Positions 9,794 to 17,868 of a DNA stretch of 64,000 bases are shown piece after piece. The stretch is from Pacificimonas aurantium. Its GTDB lineage: Bacteria > Pseudomonadota > Alphaproteobacteria > Sphingomonadales > Sphingomonadaceae. The stretch is from contig NZ_JAGSGB010000001.1 in NCBI RefSeq assembly GCF_020092905.1, positions 1,116,001-1,180,000 of the forward strand, in the 5' to 3' direction. Numbering within the stretch: position 1 is the first letter of the stretch; each line of letters begins with the position of its first letter. The translations under genes were made by a program, and so were the position numbers. The notes under the pieces were generated by a model, which saw only the letters and a list, made by a program, of their open reading frames with translations, ran no database searches and was not told the origin of the DNA.

Positions 9794-10419
9794 ATCAGAC
9801 GTCCGAGATCCTGCGCGCCGTTCCGGGCATGCAGCGCACGCCCACGCCCAAGCTCGAACTGTTCAGGCTGCGCGGGTTCCTGGATGCGGACGAGTGCGAA
9901 CGGCTGATGCAGATGATCGATGCCAACCGCCAGCCCTCGACGCAGTCCGACGACAATGGCGATCCGACCTACCGCACCAGCGAGACCTGCTATTTCGGGT
10001 CCGGCGACGCTTTCATCGCCGAGGTCGACAGGAAGCTGCACGATCTTCTCGGCATTCCCGAGGGCTTCAGCGAGCCCCTTCAGGGGCAGCGCTACGAGGT
10101 GGGGCAGGAGTTCAAGAACCACACGGACTATTTCGAACCCGGCGGGGCCGACCTGCAGAAGCGTAACCAGACGGCTGGGCAACGCACCTGGACCGCGATG
10201 GTCTATCTGAACGCGCCGGAAGCGGGCGGCGCCACCCGGTTCAAGGCCATCAAGAAGACGGTTGTGCCCGAACGCGGCGCGCTTCTGGCCTGGAACAATC
10301 TGAAGCCGGATGGCAGCCCCAATTTCTCCACGCTCCACCATGGGATGAAGGTGCGGGCGGGCACGAAATACGTCATCACCAAATGGTTCACCGAGCGGCC
10401 CTGGCCGCGGAGCGCCTGA
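9790..10419 (+). CDS. 2-oxoglutarate/Fe(II) oxygenase, prolyl 4-hydroxylase-like
   Basis: A 209-residue double-stranded beta-helix enzyme of the P4Hc type. Iron ligands are H111 and D113 (NHTDYF) and H183 (LHHGMKVRAG), and K194 in GTKYVITKW should bind the 2-oxoglutarate carboxylate. It would hydroxylate a proline or another side chain using oxygen. There is no signal peptide, so the target is expected in the cytoplasm. It overlaps the prepilin peptidase at its start (ATGA) and the JmjC gene at its end (TGATG), indicating translational coupling. The substrate is not known from the sequence. Confidence 0.93.
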   Translation: MNQTSEILRAVPGMQRTPTPKLELFRLRGFLDADECERLMQMIDANRQPSTQSDDNGDPTYRTSETCYFGSGDAFIAEVDRKLHDLLGIPEGFSEPLQGQRYEVGQEFKNHTDYFEPGGADLQKRNQTAGQRTWTAMVYLNAPEAGGATRFKAIKKTVVPERGALLAWNNLKPDGSPNFSTLHHGMKVRAGTKYVITKWFTERPWPRSA

Positions 10420-11459
10420 TGGCCAAGAGAAAGAGAAAACCCGCAGTTGACCCTGCCGCGTCGGCTCTGCCGGCAAGCGTCAGAACCGAAATCGCCGAAG
10501 CGTTGATGCTAAGTGAAGAGCCGGTTCGCATCGCGCGGCGGCTGCAGGCGCGGGGACTGCCCGAGCGCAAGGTCGAGGCGGAGATCGAGGCCGCGCGGAA
10601 ACATCCCTATCTTGCCGGCGCCGAACGATTGCGCGCCCGCGTCAGGAAGCGCGACTGGCTGCTGAGAAATGTCGGCCAGCTAGCCGCGCTGCGTATGCAG
10701 GACCGGACTATTCCGCGCTTACGGGACCTTTCTCCGGAGGCGTTCTTCCGCGACTATTATGCTGCTAACCTGCCCGTTGTTCTCGAAGGGATGATCGACA
10801 ATTGGCCCGCCATGTCCCGCTGGTCGCTCGACTATCTCGAGGAACGGCTGGGCGACGTGCCCATAAGTATCCAGAATAACCGCGAATCGGCACCGGATTA
10901 CGAGCCGCGAACCGAGGAATTTCGCGAGACCCAGCCGTTGCCGCAGGTGATCGAGCGCTTGCGCTCCGGCGGGCCGACCAACGACTTTTACGTCACCGCG
11001 AACAACAGCCCCGTGAACAAGCAGTCGCTGGCGCCGCTATGGGAAGATGTGGGAGAACTTCCCGGCTTCCTTGCCCGGCAGGAGGAACGCGACGGCTTCT
11101 TCTGGATGGGACCGCAGGGTACGATCACCCCCTTCCACCATGACCTGACGAACAATCTCCTTGTCCAGATAGACGGACGGAAGCGCGTCATCATGGTGCC
11201 CAGCTGGGATACGCCGGGCATGAAGAACTACATGCACTGCTATTCGGAATGGACTGGAGAAGACTTCGCCGACGGCCTTTCCATTCCGGGCCGGCCGCAG
11301 CCGTGGAAGGTGGATATCGGTCCCGGCGACATGCTCTTCATTCCCATCGGCTGGTGGCATCATGTGGAGGGACTTTCGACCACCATCGGCATGTCGTTCA
11401 CCAATTTTGCGCGCGATAACGACTTCTATTCGAAATATGACGCCAATTCGCCGCTCTGA
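10419..11459 (+). CDS. JmjC/cupin_8-type 2-oxoglutarate oxygenase
   Basis: A 346-residue protein. The N-terminal 100 residues are basic and helical. The cupin_8/JmjC domain then begins at PVVLEGMIDNWPAMSRW (about 119-135). Metal ligands are H240 and D242 (TPFHHDLTNN) and H314 (GWWHHVEG), and the LLVQIDGRKR strand is typical of bacterial FIH-like hydroxylases. It should hydroxylate a protein or small molecule using 2-oxoglutarate. The start at 10419 is chosen for its TGATG overlap with the preceding hydroxylase; an in-frame ATG at 10383 would extend into that gene. It is the last gene of the operon. Confidence 0.92.
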   Translation: MAKRKRKPAVDPAASALPASVRTEIAEALMLSEEPVRIARRLQARGLPERKVEAEIEAARKHPYLAGAERLRARVRKRDWLLRNVGQLAALRMQDRTIPRLRDLSPEAFFRDYYAANLPVVLEGMIDNWPAMSRWSLDYLEERLGDVPISIQNNRESAPDYEPRTEEFRETQPLPQVIERLRSGGPTNDFYVTANNSPVNKQSLAPLWEDVGELPGFLARQEERDGFFWMGPQGTITPFHHDLTNNLLVQIDGRKRVIMVPSWDTPGMKNYMHCYSEWTGEDFADGLSIPGRPQPWKVDIGPGDMLFIPIGWWHHVEGLSTTIGMSFTNFARDNDFYSKYDANSPL

Positions 11460-11470
11460 GCGGTTGCCCA

Positions 11471-11507
11471 GTCTACCCACCCCGCCTCTACCCACTCGCC
11501 TCTACCC
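11471..11507 (+). repeat. Three short direct repeats of TCTACCC upstream of lptB
   Basis: GTCTACCC at 11471, CTCTACCC at 11486 and CTCTACCC at 11500 recur with a 14-15 bp period in the 187-bp gap before lptB. The last two share ACTCGCCTCTACCC-like context. The 10-mer CCTCTACCCG also occurs once in the thiD-rnhB gap, from 52869. They may be operator half-sites or a degenerate repeat; no function is known. Confidence 0.4.
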
Positions 11508-11646
11508 GCACGTCCACTTACGCGCGCGTAGAATTGCGTCGCCTCTGCGATAGGAACGCCACAGCAGAAAATATTCTGCAATTTCCGGGCCAGAATCGCG
11601 CTCTGGCCATTTATCGTTAACGCCCGGCCTGTTATGCCCCCTGTTC

Positions 11647-12438
11647 ATGGCCGAAGTGGACACCATCAGCGAAGCGGAACGGATTGCCGCGGAAAGCGAA
11701 AGCGCGCCCGACGGCGCCGGCGGGCTCGCGGTTATTTCGATCGGCAAGAGCTACGACAAGAAGATCGTGCTGCGCGACGTCTCGCTGGGAGTGCGGCGCG
11801 GCGAGGTGATCGGCCTGCTTGGTCCCAATGGCGCGGGCAAGACGACCTGCTTCTATTCGATCATGGGGCTGGTGGAGCCGGACCGCGGGCGCATCCTTCT
11901 CGACGGCGTCGACATCACGAAGCTGCCCATGTACCGCCGCGCGGCGCTCGGCCTGGGCTACCTGCCGCAGGAAACCTCCATCTTTCGCGGCATGACGGTC
12001 GAGCAGAACATCATGGCGGTCCTGGAGATCAGCGAACCGAACAAGACCGCCCGCCGCGACCGGCTGGAAGAGCTGCTGGAGGAATTTTCCATCACGCGCC
12101 TGCGCTCGTCGCCGGCGATGGCGCTGTCGGGCGGCGAACGGCGTCGCTGCGAAATCGCGCGGGCGCTGGCTGCGGATCCCTCCATCATGCTGCTCGACGA
12201 ACCCTTCGCGGGCATCGACCCGATCTCCATCGGCGATATCCGCGACCTGGTCTGGCATCTGAAGGACCGCGACATCGGCGTCCTCATCACCGATCACAAT
12301 GTGCGCGAGACGCTCGATATCGTCGACCGGGCCTGCATCATCTACGATGGCCGTGTCCTCTTCGAGGGGACGCCCGAGGCGCTGGTCGCCAATGAGGAAG
12401 TACGCCGGGTCTATCTGGGCGAAGGCTTCCAGGCTTGA
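11647..12438 (+). CDS. lptB: LPS export ABC transporter ATPase LptB
   Basis: The cytoplasmic ATPase of the LptB2FGC complex that lifts lipopolysaccharide from the inner membrane onto the periplasmic bridge. Walker A is GPNGAGKTT (59-67), the signature LSGGERRR is near 160, Walker B is IMLLDEPFAG, and the switch histidine is in ITDHNVRETL. The downstream YIIYDG-type region and YLGEGF ending are typical of LptB. The 263 residues include an extra, acidic N-terminus of about 25 residues. It is followed by rpoN after 18 nt, the usual partner, but lptC and lptA are not upstream here. Confidence 0.96.
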   Translation: MAEVDTISEAERIAAESESAPDGAGGLAVISIGKSYDKKIVLRDVSLGVRRGEVIGLLGPNGAGKTTCFYSIMGLVEPDRGRILLDGVDITKLPMYRRAALGLGYLPQETSIFRGMTVEQNIMAVLEISEPNKTARRDRLEELLEEFSITRLRSSPAMALSGGERRRCEIARALAADPSIMLLDEPFAGIDPISIGDIRDLVWHLKDRDIGVLITDHNVRETLDIVDRACIIYDGRVLFEGTPEALVANEEVRRVYLGEGFQA

Positions 12439-12456
12439 TGCGGGGCGACTGATCCG

Positions 12457-13974
12457 ATGCTGGGGCCGCGTCTCGATCTAAAGCAATCGCAGCAACTGGT
12501 GATGACACCCCAGTTGCAGCAGGCGATCAAGCTGCTCGCGCTGTCCAATGTGGAATTGGAAGCGGTTGTTCAGGCAGAGGTCGAGAAGAACCCTCTGCTC
12601 GACATGCCCGAACAGGCCGCGGAACCCCAGGAAGCCGGTATGGATGGCCGCACGGACGGTGCAGATGGGGGCGAACCGGCGGGCGCGGACGACCTGATCG
12701 GGTCGGGCGCGGGGGAGAGCGACGCGCCGCTCGATGTCGATTACGGCGCGGAAACCTTTCACCATGACGGTCCGACCGACGGAATCGGCGAGACCCCGGC
12801 AGCTGCCGAGCAGCTTTCGCTAAACGGGACCGGCATCGGCGGCGAAGAGGGCGTCGACCCGGGCGCGATCGGCAGCGCCCCGCGTTCGCTTCGCGACGTG
12901 CTGGAGGAGCAGGCCGGCGTCCTGTCCCATGACCAGCAGGTCGTCGCGCATACCATCGTCGATCTGATCGACGAGGCTGGCTATTTTACCGGAGACTGCG
13001 GCGAGATCGCCGAACGGCTTGGCGCGCCGCCCGAGTTCGTCGAGGACGTACTGGCAAAGGTGCAGACGTTCGAGCCGACCGGCGTCGGCGCACGGACCCT
13101 GTCCGAATGTATTGCCATCCAGGCGCGCGAGGCGGACCGCTACGACCCGGCTATGGCCACGCTGATCGATCGGCTCGATCTCGTCGCGCGCGGCGACTTG
13201 CAGGCGTTGCAGCGTCTCTGCCGCGTGGATGCCGAAGATATGTCGGACATGCTGTCGGAGCTGCGTCGCTACGATCCGAAACCGGGTTACGCCTTTGGCG
13301 GGCAGGGCGACATCTCGCCCGTGGTGCCGGACATTTTCGTGCGGCCTGACGACGAAGGCGGCTGGGCGATCGAACTCAACCAGGCCACGCTGCCGCGCCT
13401 GCTGGTGAACAGGGAATATGCCGCCTCCCTGTCGGCTCAGGGAAAGCAGTCGAAGGAGACGAAGGCGTTCCTGTCCGATTGCCTGCAGTCGGCGAACTGG
13501 CTGATGAACGCGCTCGACCAGCGCCAGCGTACTATCGTGCGCGTGACGAGCGAACTGGTGAAGCAGCAGGACGGCTTCTTCCGCCGCGGCATCAGTGCGC
13601 TGAAGCCGCTGACCCTGCGCGCCGTCGCAGAAGAGATCGAGATGCACGAATCGACGGTCAGCCGCGTGACGTCGAACAAGTATCTGTCCTGCGAGCGCGG
13701 CCTGTTCGAGCTGAAATATTTCTTCACCAGCGCCATCCAGACATCGGAGGGCGAGGATGTTTCTGCCGAAGCCGTGAAGAGCCGGATCGGCGCGCTGATC
13801 GCGGCGGAATCGCCGAAGAAGGTCCTGTCCGACGACAAGCTGGTTACGATCCTGAAGGGGGAGGGCTTCGATATCGCGCGGCGCACGGTTGCGAAATATC
13901 GCGAGGCGATGGGGATCGGCAGCTCGGTCCAGCGGCGGCGCAGCTACAAGCTCGACAGCGCCGTCAACGCGTAA
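12457..13974 (+). CDS. rpoN: RNA polymerase sigma-54 factor
   Basis: The alternative sigma factor that needs AAA+ enhancer-binding activators. The Gln/Leu-rich region I is at the N-terminus (SQQLVMTPQLQQAIKLLAL), followed by an acidic, low-complexity region II (about 50-130), the core-binding domain and the HTH. The RpoN box ARRTVAKYRE lies near residues 474-483, close to the C-terminus of this 505-residue protein. It follows lptB closely, as in many proteobacteria. The usual downstream hpf and ptsN genes are missing: a convergent hydrolase gene follows instead. Confidence 0.97.
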   Translation: MLGPRLDLKQSQQLVMTPQLQQAIKLLALSNVELEAVVQAEVEKNPLLDMPEQAAEPQEAGMDGRTDGADGGEPAGADDLIGSGAGESDAPLDVDYGAETFHHDGPTDGIGETPAAAEQLSLNGTGIGGEEGVDPGAIGSAPRSLRDVLEEQAGVLSHDQQVVAHTIVDLIDEAGYFTGDCGEIAERLGAPPEFVEDVLAKVQTFEPTGVGARTLSECIAIQAREADRYDPAMATLIDRLDLVARGDLQALQRLCRVDAEDMSDMLSELRRYDPKPGYAFGGQGDISPVVPDIFVRPDDEGGWAIELNQATLPRLLVNREYAASLSAQGKQSKETKAFLSDCLQSANWLMNALDQRQRTIVRVTSELVKQQDGFFRRGISALKPLTLRAVAEEIEMHESTVSRVTSNKYLSCERGLFELKYFFTSAIQTSEGEDVSAEAVKSRIGALIAAESPKKVLSDDKLVTILKGEGFDIARRTVAKYREAMGIGSSVQRRRSYKLDSAVNA

Positions 13975-14015
13975 GCCGGCCCAGGTTCGTTCGGCTGCGG
14001 GCGGGGAGAGGCGCT

Positions 14016-14786
14016 CTAGCCAGTCCTGTCGATCAGCTTGTCGAGTTCGCGGGCAACCCGCTCCCTGACGGGGTCGTGGAAGACCCAGTGTCCTACCCCC
14101 TCCAGCTCGACATAATCCACGTCGCCCGTCAGCTTTCGTGCGGTCCGGCGGGCCGTGGCGACGGGCGTGATGCGATCCTCGTCGCCCACCAGGACCAGCG
14201 CGGGCATGTCGAGGCGGCTATAGTCGACGTCCGTAGACCGCTCACGGTCGGCAAAGGGCATGGAAATCTGGAACAGGACGCGGCCGGAATCCCACACCAG
14301 TTCGGACAGCGCCTCGCGGATATCCTCCTCGGGTACATTGTTGAAAATGCCCCAGCGCGCCCGCATTTCGTCGATCAGCGTCGGGGAACGCCACCAGCTG
14401 CGCCCGGTGGTGACACCGAGAAGCGTCCGCAGCGAACTGATGGCGAGACTGCTCGTCTGCGCGGTCGGGGCCGGCGACAGCAGCGCAAGTCCGCGGGCGC
14501 CCTGCTGTTCCGCTAGCTTCTGCGCGAGCATGCCCCCCATCGAATGACCGACGATGATGGGCGACTCGCCGACGTCCCGGCCAGCGGCCAGCAGCGCATC
14601 GACATAGTCACGGATCCCCGTCGTCGCGAGCAGCGGATCGGGTACGTCGCCTGCCTTCGCATCGTGGAAGGGCAGGGCGGGGGCGTAGACAGGGTGACCG
14701 CGGCTCTCGTAGCGCTCGCGCAGCCAGTCCCACACTTTGGGCGTGGACCACATGCCGTGGATGAAGAAGAGCGGCGCTTTCGCCAT
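14016..14786 (-). CDS. Alpha/beta hydrolase
   Basis: A 256-residue alpha/beta-hydrolase fold protein without a signal peptide. The oxyanion region is FFIHGMWS near the N-terminus. The nucleophile is S82 in GHSMGG, a probable acid is the Asp in VGDEDRITP, and the histidine is in GVGHWVFHDP. The full triad suggests an active esterase, lipase or lactonase, but the substrate cannot be told. It is convergent with rpoN and lies 11 nt downstream of the malic enzyme gene on the same strand, so it is probably co-transcribed with maeB. Confidence 0.85.
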   Translation of the reverse strand: MAKAPLFFIHGMWSTPKVWDWLRERYESRGHPVYAPALPFHDAKAGDVPDPLLATTGIRDYVDALLAAGRDVGESPIIVGHSMGGMLAQKLAEQQGARGLALLSPAPTAQTSSLAISSLRTLLGVTTGRSWWRSPTLIDEMRARWGIFNNVPEEDIREALSELVWDSGRVLFQISMPFADRERSTDVDYSRLDMPALVLVGDEDRITPVATARRTARKLTGDVDYVELEGVGHWVFHDPVRERVARELDKLIDRTG

Positions 14787-14797
14787 GGTTTACAGCC

Positions 14798-17074
14798 CTA
14801 GTCGGCGACGCCGCTGGCGGCAAGCACGGCCATGGTGACAATGTCGTTGGTTCCCGACGTCATCGGCACGATCTGGACCGGCTTCGACATGCCCATCAGC
14901 AGCGGACCGATCGTTCGGACCGCGCCCAGTTCCTTCAGCAGCTTCGCAGAGATGTTCGCGCTTTGCAGGCCCGGCATGATGAAGACGTTCGCCGGCCCGG
15001 TCAGGCGGGAGAAGGGATAGAGCTTCTGCATGTCGCGGTTGAGCGCCACGTCGGCCGACATCTCGCCTTCATATTCGAAGGTCACGCGGCGCTCGTCGAG
15101 CAGCTTCACCGCCTGGCGCGTCATTTCCAGATTCTCGCCCTCGGGATTGCCGAAATTGGAGTAGCTGATGAAGGCGACGCGCGGGCTGCGGCCCATGCGG
15201 CGGGTGAAGGCAGCGCACTGCTCGGCATAGTCGGCAAGCTGCTCGGCGGACGGCCGCTCCGTGACCGCGGTGTCGGCGATCAGGTAGCTGTCGTGCCGGC
15301 CCACGACGACGTGGATGCCGAACGGCGTGTGCCGCGGGCTCGGATCGATGACATAGGAGATCTGCTCCATCGTCTGGCCGAAGTGGCGCGTCACGCCGGT
15401 GACGAGCACGTCGCCATGCCCCAGTTCGACCAGCAGCGAGGCGAAGATGTTGCGGTCCTGGTTGACCCAGCGCTGTACGTCGCGGTGGAGCGCGCCCTTG
15501 CGCTGCAGCCGGCGGTAGAGATGCTCCGTCATGCCGGGAACGAGCGGGTTCTCGCGGCTGTTCTGGATTTCGAAGCTGTCCGGGTCCGCCCCCAGAGCCT
15601 TCAGGTTTTCCTTCACCTTGTGGTCGCGCCCGACAAGCACGGGGATGCCGTAGCCCTGGCCCTTGATCGTGAGCGCGGCGCGCAGCACGACCTCCTCCTC
15701 GCCTTCCGCCAGGATGATGCGCTTCGGATTGGCACGGGCGCGGTTGAAGGCCTGTTCCAGCACGGCGGTCGTGGGATTGAGACGCGCCCGCAGCTCGGTG
15801 CGGTAGGCCTCCTCGTCGATGATGGGACGACGCGCGACGCCCGACTTCATCGCCGCCTTCGCGACCGCGAAGGGGACCGCCTCGATCAGGCGCGGGTCGA
15901 AGGGGGCCGGGATGATATAGTCGGGCCCGAAGGAAAGCTGGGTGCCGTAGGCGGCGGCGACTTCGTCGGGCACGGCCTCCTTGGCGAGGTCCGCCAGCGC
16001 CTGCGCCGCGGCGATCTTCATTTCCTCGTTGATCGTCGTGGCGCGCACGTCGAGGGCGCCGCGGAAGATATAGGGAAAGCCGAGAACGTTGTTGACCTGG
16101 TTCGGATAGTCCGACCGGCCGGTCGCCATGATGGCGTCGTCGCGCACCTCCGCGACCTTTTCCGGCAGGATCTCGGGCACCGGGTTGGCCATGGCGAAGA
16201 TGATCGGCTGGTCCGCCATCACCTTCACATCGTCCTGCGACACCGCATCGGCGACCGACAGGCCGATGAACACATCGGCTCCGTTCATGGCGTCGTGGAG
16301 GCTGCGCTCGTCGGTCTCGACGGCATAGGCCGATTTCCACTGATTGAGGTCGTCGCGCCCCTTGTGGATAACGCCGGTGCGGTCGCACATGCGCACATTC
16401 TCGCGCCGGACGCCGGAGGCGATGAATAGCTCGGTACAGGCGATGGCGGCGGCGCCAGCGCCGTTCACGACCATCTTGATGTCCTCGAGCTTGCGGCCGG
16501 TCAGCTCGCAGGCATTGAACAGGCCGGCCGCCGAGATGATCGCGGTGCCGTGCTGGTCGTCATGGAAGACCGGAATGTTCATCTCGTCGCGAAGGCGCGA
16601 TTCGATCTCGAAACAGTCCGGGCTGGCGATGTCTTCCAGGTTGATGCCGCCGAAGCTCGGCTCCATCAGCTTCACGGCGGAAATGAACGCCTCGACATCC
16701 TCGGTGTCGAGTTCGATGTCGATCGAATCGACATCGGCAAAGCGCTTGAAGAGGACCGCCTTGCCCTCCATCACCGGCTTCGAGGCCAGCGCGCCCAAAT
16801 TGCCGAGGCCGAGGATGGCGGTGCCGTTCGAGATCACCGCGACCAGATTTCCCTTGGCGGTATAGTCGTAGGCCGTCACCGGATCGTCGGCGATCGCCTT
16901 CACCGGCACCGCAACGCCCGGAGAATAGGCGAGGCTGAGGTCGCGCTGCGTCGCCATGGGTTTCGAGGCGACGACCTCGATCTTTCCCGGCCGGTTCTGC
17001 GAGTGGAAGCGCAGGGCCTCCTCGTCGGAAAATTGTACCGACGAGCCGCGCGACGAGTTCTTCTTGTCCGCCAC
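14798..17074 (-). CDS. maeB: NADP-dependent malic enzyme with phosphotransacetylase-like domain
   Basis: Converts malate to pyruvate and CO2 with reduction of NADP, supplying NADPH and pyruvate in the cytoplasm. Residues 1-430 form the malic domain (LAYSPGVAVPV near the N-terminus, FHDDQHGTA, and the nucleotide fold around VNGAGAAAIA). Residues 430-758 are the PTA-like domain typical of large MaeB proteins, which acts in regulation rather than acetyl transfer. The length of 758 fits the family. It lies downstream of the ClpP-like gene on the same strand, with a 125-nt gap. Confidence 0.97.
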   Translation of the reverse strand: MADKKNSSRGSSVQFSDEEALRFHSQNRPGKIEVVASKPMATQRDLSLAYSPGVAVPVKAIADDPVTAYDYTAKGNLVAVISNGTAILGLGNLGALASKPVMEGKAVLFKRFADVDSIDIELDTEDVEAFISAVKLMEPSFGGINLEDIASPDCFEIESRLRDEMNIPVFHDDQHGTAIISAAGLFNACELTGRKLEDIKMVVNGAGAAAIACTELFIASGVRRENVRMCDRTGVIHKGRDDLNQWKSAYAVETDERSLHDAMNGADVFIGLSVADAVSQDDVKVMADQPIIFAMANPVPEILPEKVAEVRDDAIMATGRSDYPNQVNNVLGFPYIFRGALDVRATTINEEMKIAAAQALADLAKEAVPDEVAAAYGTQLSFGPDYIIPAPFDPRLIEAVPFAVAKAAMKSGVARRPIIDEEAYRTELRARLNPTTAVLEQAFNRARANPKRIILAEGEEEVVLRAALTIKGQGYGIPVLVGRDHKVKENLKALGADPDSFEIQNSRENPLVPGMTEHLYRRLQRKGALHRDVQRWVNQDRNIFASLLVELGHGDVLVTGVTRHFGQTMEQISYVIDPSPRHTPFGIHVVVGRHDSYLIADTAVTERPSAEQLADYAEQCAAFTRRMGRSPRVAFISYSNFGNPEGENLEMTRQAVKLLDERRVTFEYEGEMSADVALNRDMQKLYPFSRLTGPANVFIMPGLQSANISAKLLKELGAVRTIGPLLMGMSKPVQIVPMTSGTNDIVTMAVLAASGVAD

Positions 17075-17199
17075 TTACCGAAGTCCGTTCTGCGTGATGA
17101 TCATGCCCGCCGCTTCTAAGGAAGGATGGGCTGGCCGCAAGGCGCGGAACGGGGTTTTCTCGTGCTGCGGCGCAGCAAGGGCAGGTCGCGCGCGGGCCG

Positions 17200-17763
17200 C
17201 TAGATCACGTCGAGGATCAGGCCGAGTTTGCGCGCTTCCTCGGCCTCGATATACCAGTTTTCGGGCGCTTTTTCGCGGATGGTCTCGAAGTCGACGTCGG
17301 ACTGTTCGGCAATGCCGCGAAAGCCCTCTTCCTCGATAAGGATGGAATGCTCGATCTCGTGCAGCTTCGCCTTCAGCGTGGCGACGCAGGAGCGCAGCGG
17401 GCCATTGAGATTGATCGTCTGGCTCATCTGCCGTTCGTGGATCATCAGCCGCGTTCCCTGCGTCAGGAAGCGGTGTTCGCGCGGGAAGTAGCTCATGAAC
17501 GTCGCTCCGGCGGAATAAACCGCCTGCTTGCCCAGGAACAGGATTTCGCGTCCGGTCTGTTCGCGCAGCAACCGCACGTCGTCGCCCATGGTGCGGGCAA
17601 GTTCGGGATCGCCGCCAAGCGTCGTCAGGGCAATGACGATCGCGCCCTCCTCCGGCGCGCATTCCAGACCGCCGCGAAACTGGTCGTACATGGCGTGGTT
17701 CACCGGACCGTGCAGACGCAGGTTCGGATTGGCGAGCAGGGGATATTGCTGGGTCTTCGACAT
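17200..17763 (-). CDS. ClpP-like serine protease / SDH_sah-type protein
   Basis: A 187-residue protein of the ClpP/crotonase superfamily, distinct from housekeeping ClpP. The nucleophile region is AVYSAGATFMSYFP, the histidine region is RLMIHERQMS, and the EARKLGLILDVI end matches the ClpP EA-x-YGLID end. Such short forms have been annotated as ClpP-family or SDH_sah peptidases, usually without a dedicated ATPase partner. The start at 17763 (MSKTQQYPLL) is chosen because the longer open frame upstream runs antisense to mutS and looks like GC-frame noise. It is divergent from mutS with a 105-nt gap. Confidence 0.85.
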   Translation of the reverse strand: MSKTQQYPLLANPNLRLHGPVNHAMYDQFRGGLECAPEEGAIVIALTTLGGDPELARTMGDDVRLLREQTGREILFLGKQAVYSAGATFMSYFPREHRFLTQGTRLMIHERQMSQTINLNGPLRSCVATLKAKLHEIEHSILIEEEGFRGIAEQSDVDFETIREKAPENWYIEAEEARKLGLILDVI

Positions 17764-17868
17764 CGTCTCGGGCTTTCTCGGGTTCGCAGCGGCAAAGGTC
17801 CGGGCGTTATAAAGGTTCCGCGCGCGCTGACGGGTGACGCGGGATGCGCGCAGCTTTAAGGGCGGGGA

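Noticed and set aside
17163-17177. Short inverted repeat TGCTGCG/CGCAGCA after the ClpP-like gene
   Set aside because: The loop would be one base and no T-run follows, so neither a stable hairpin nor a terminator is likely.
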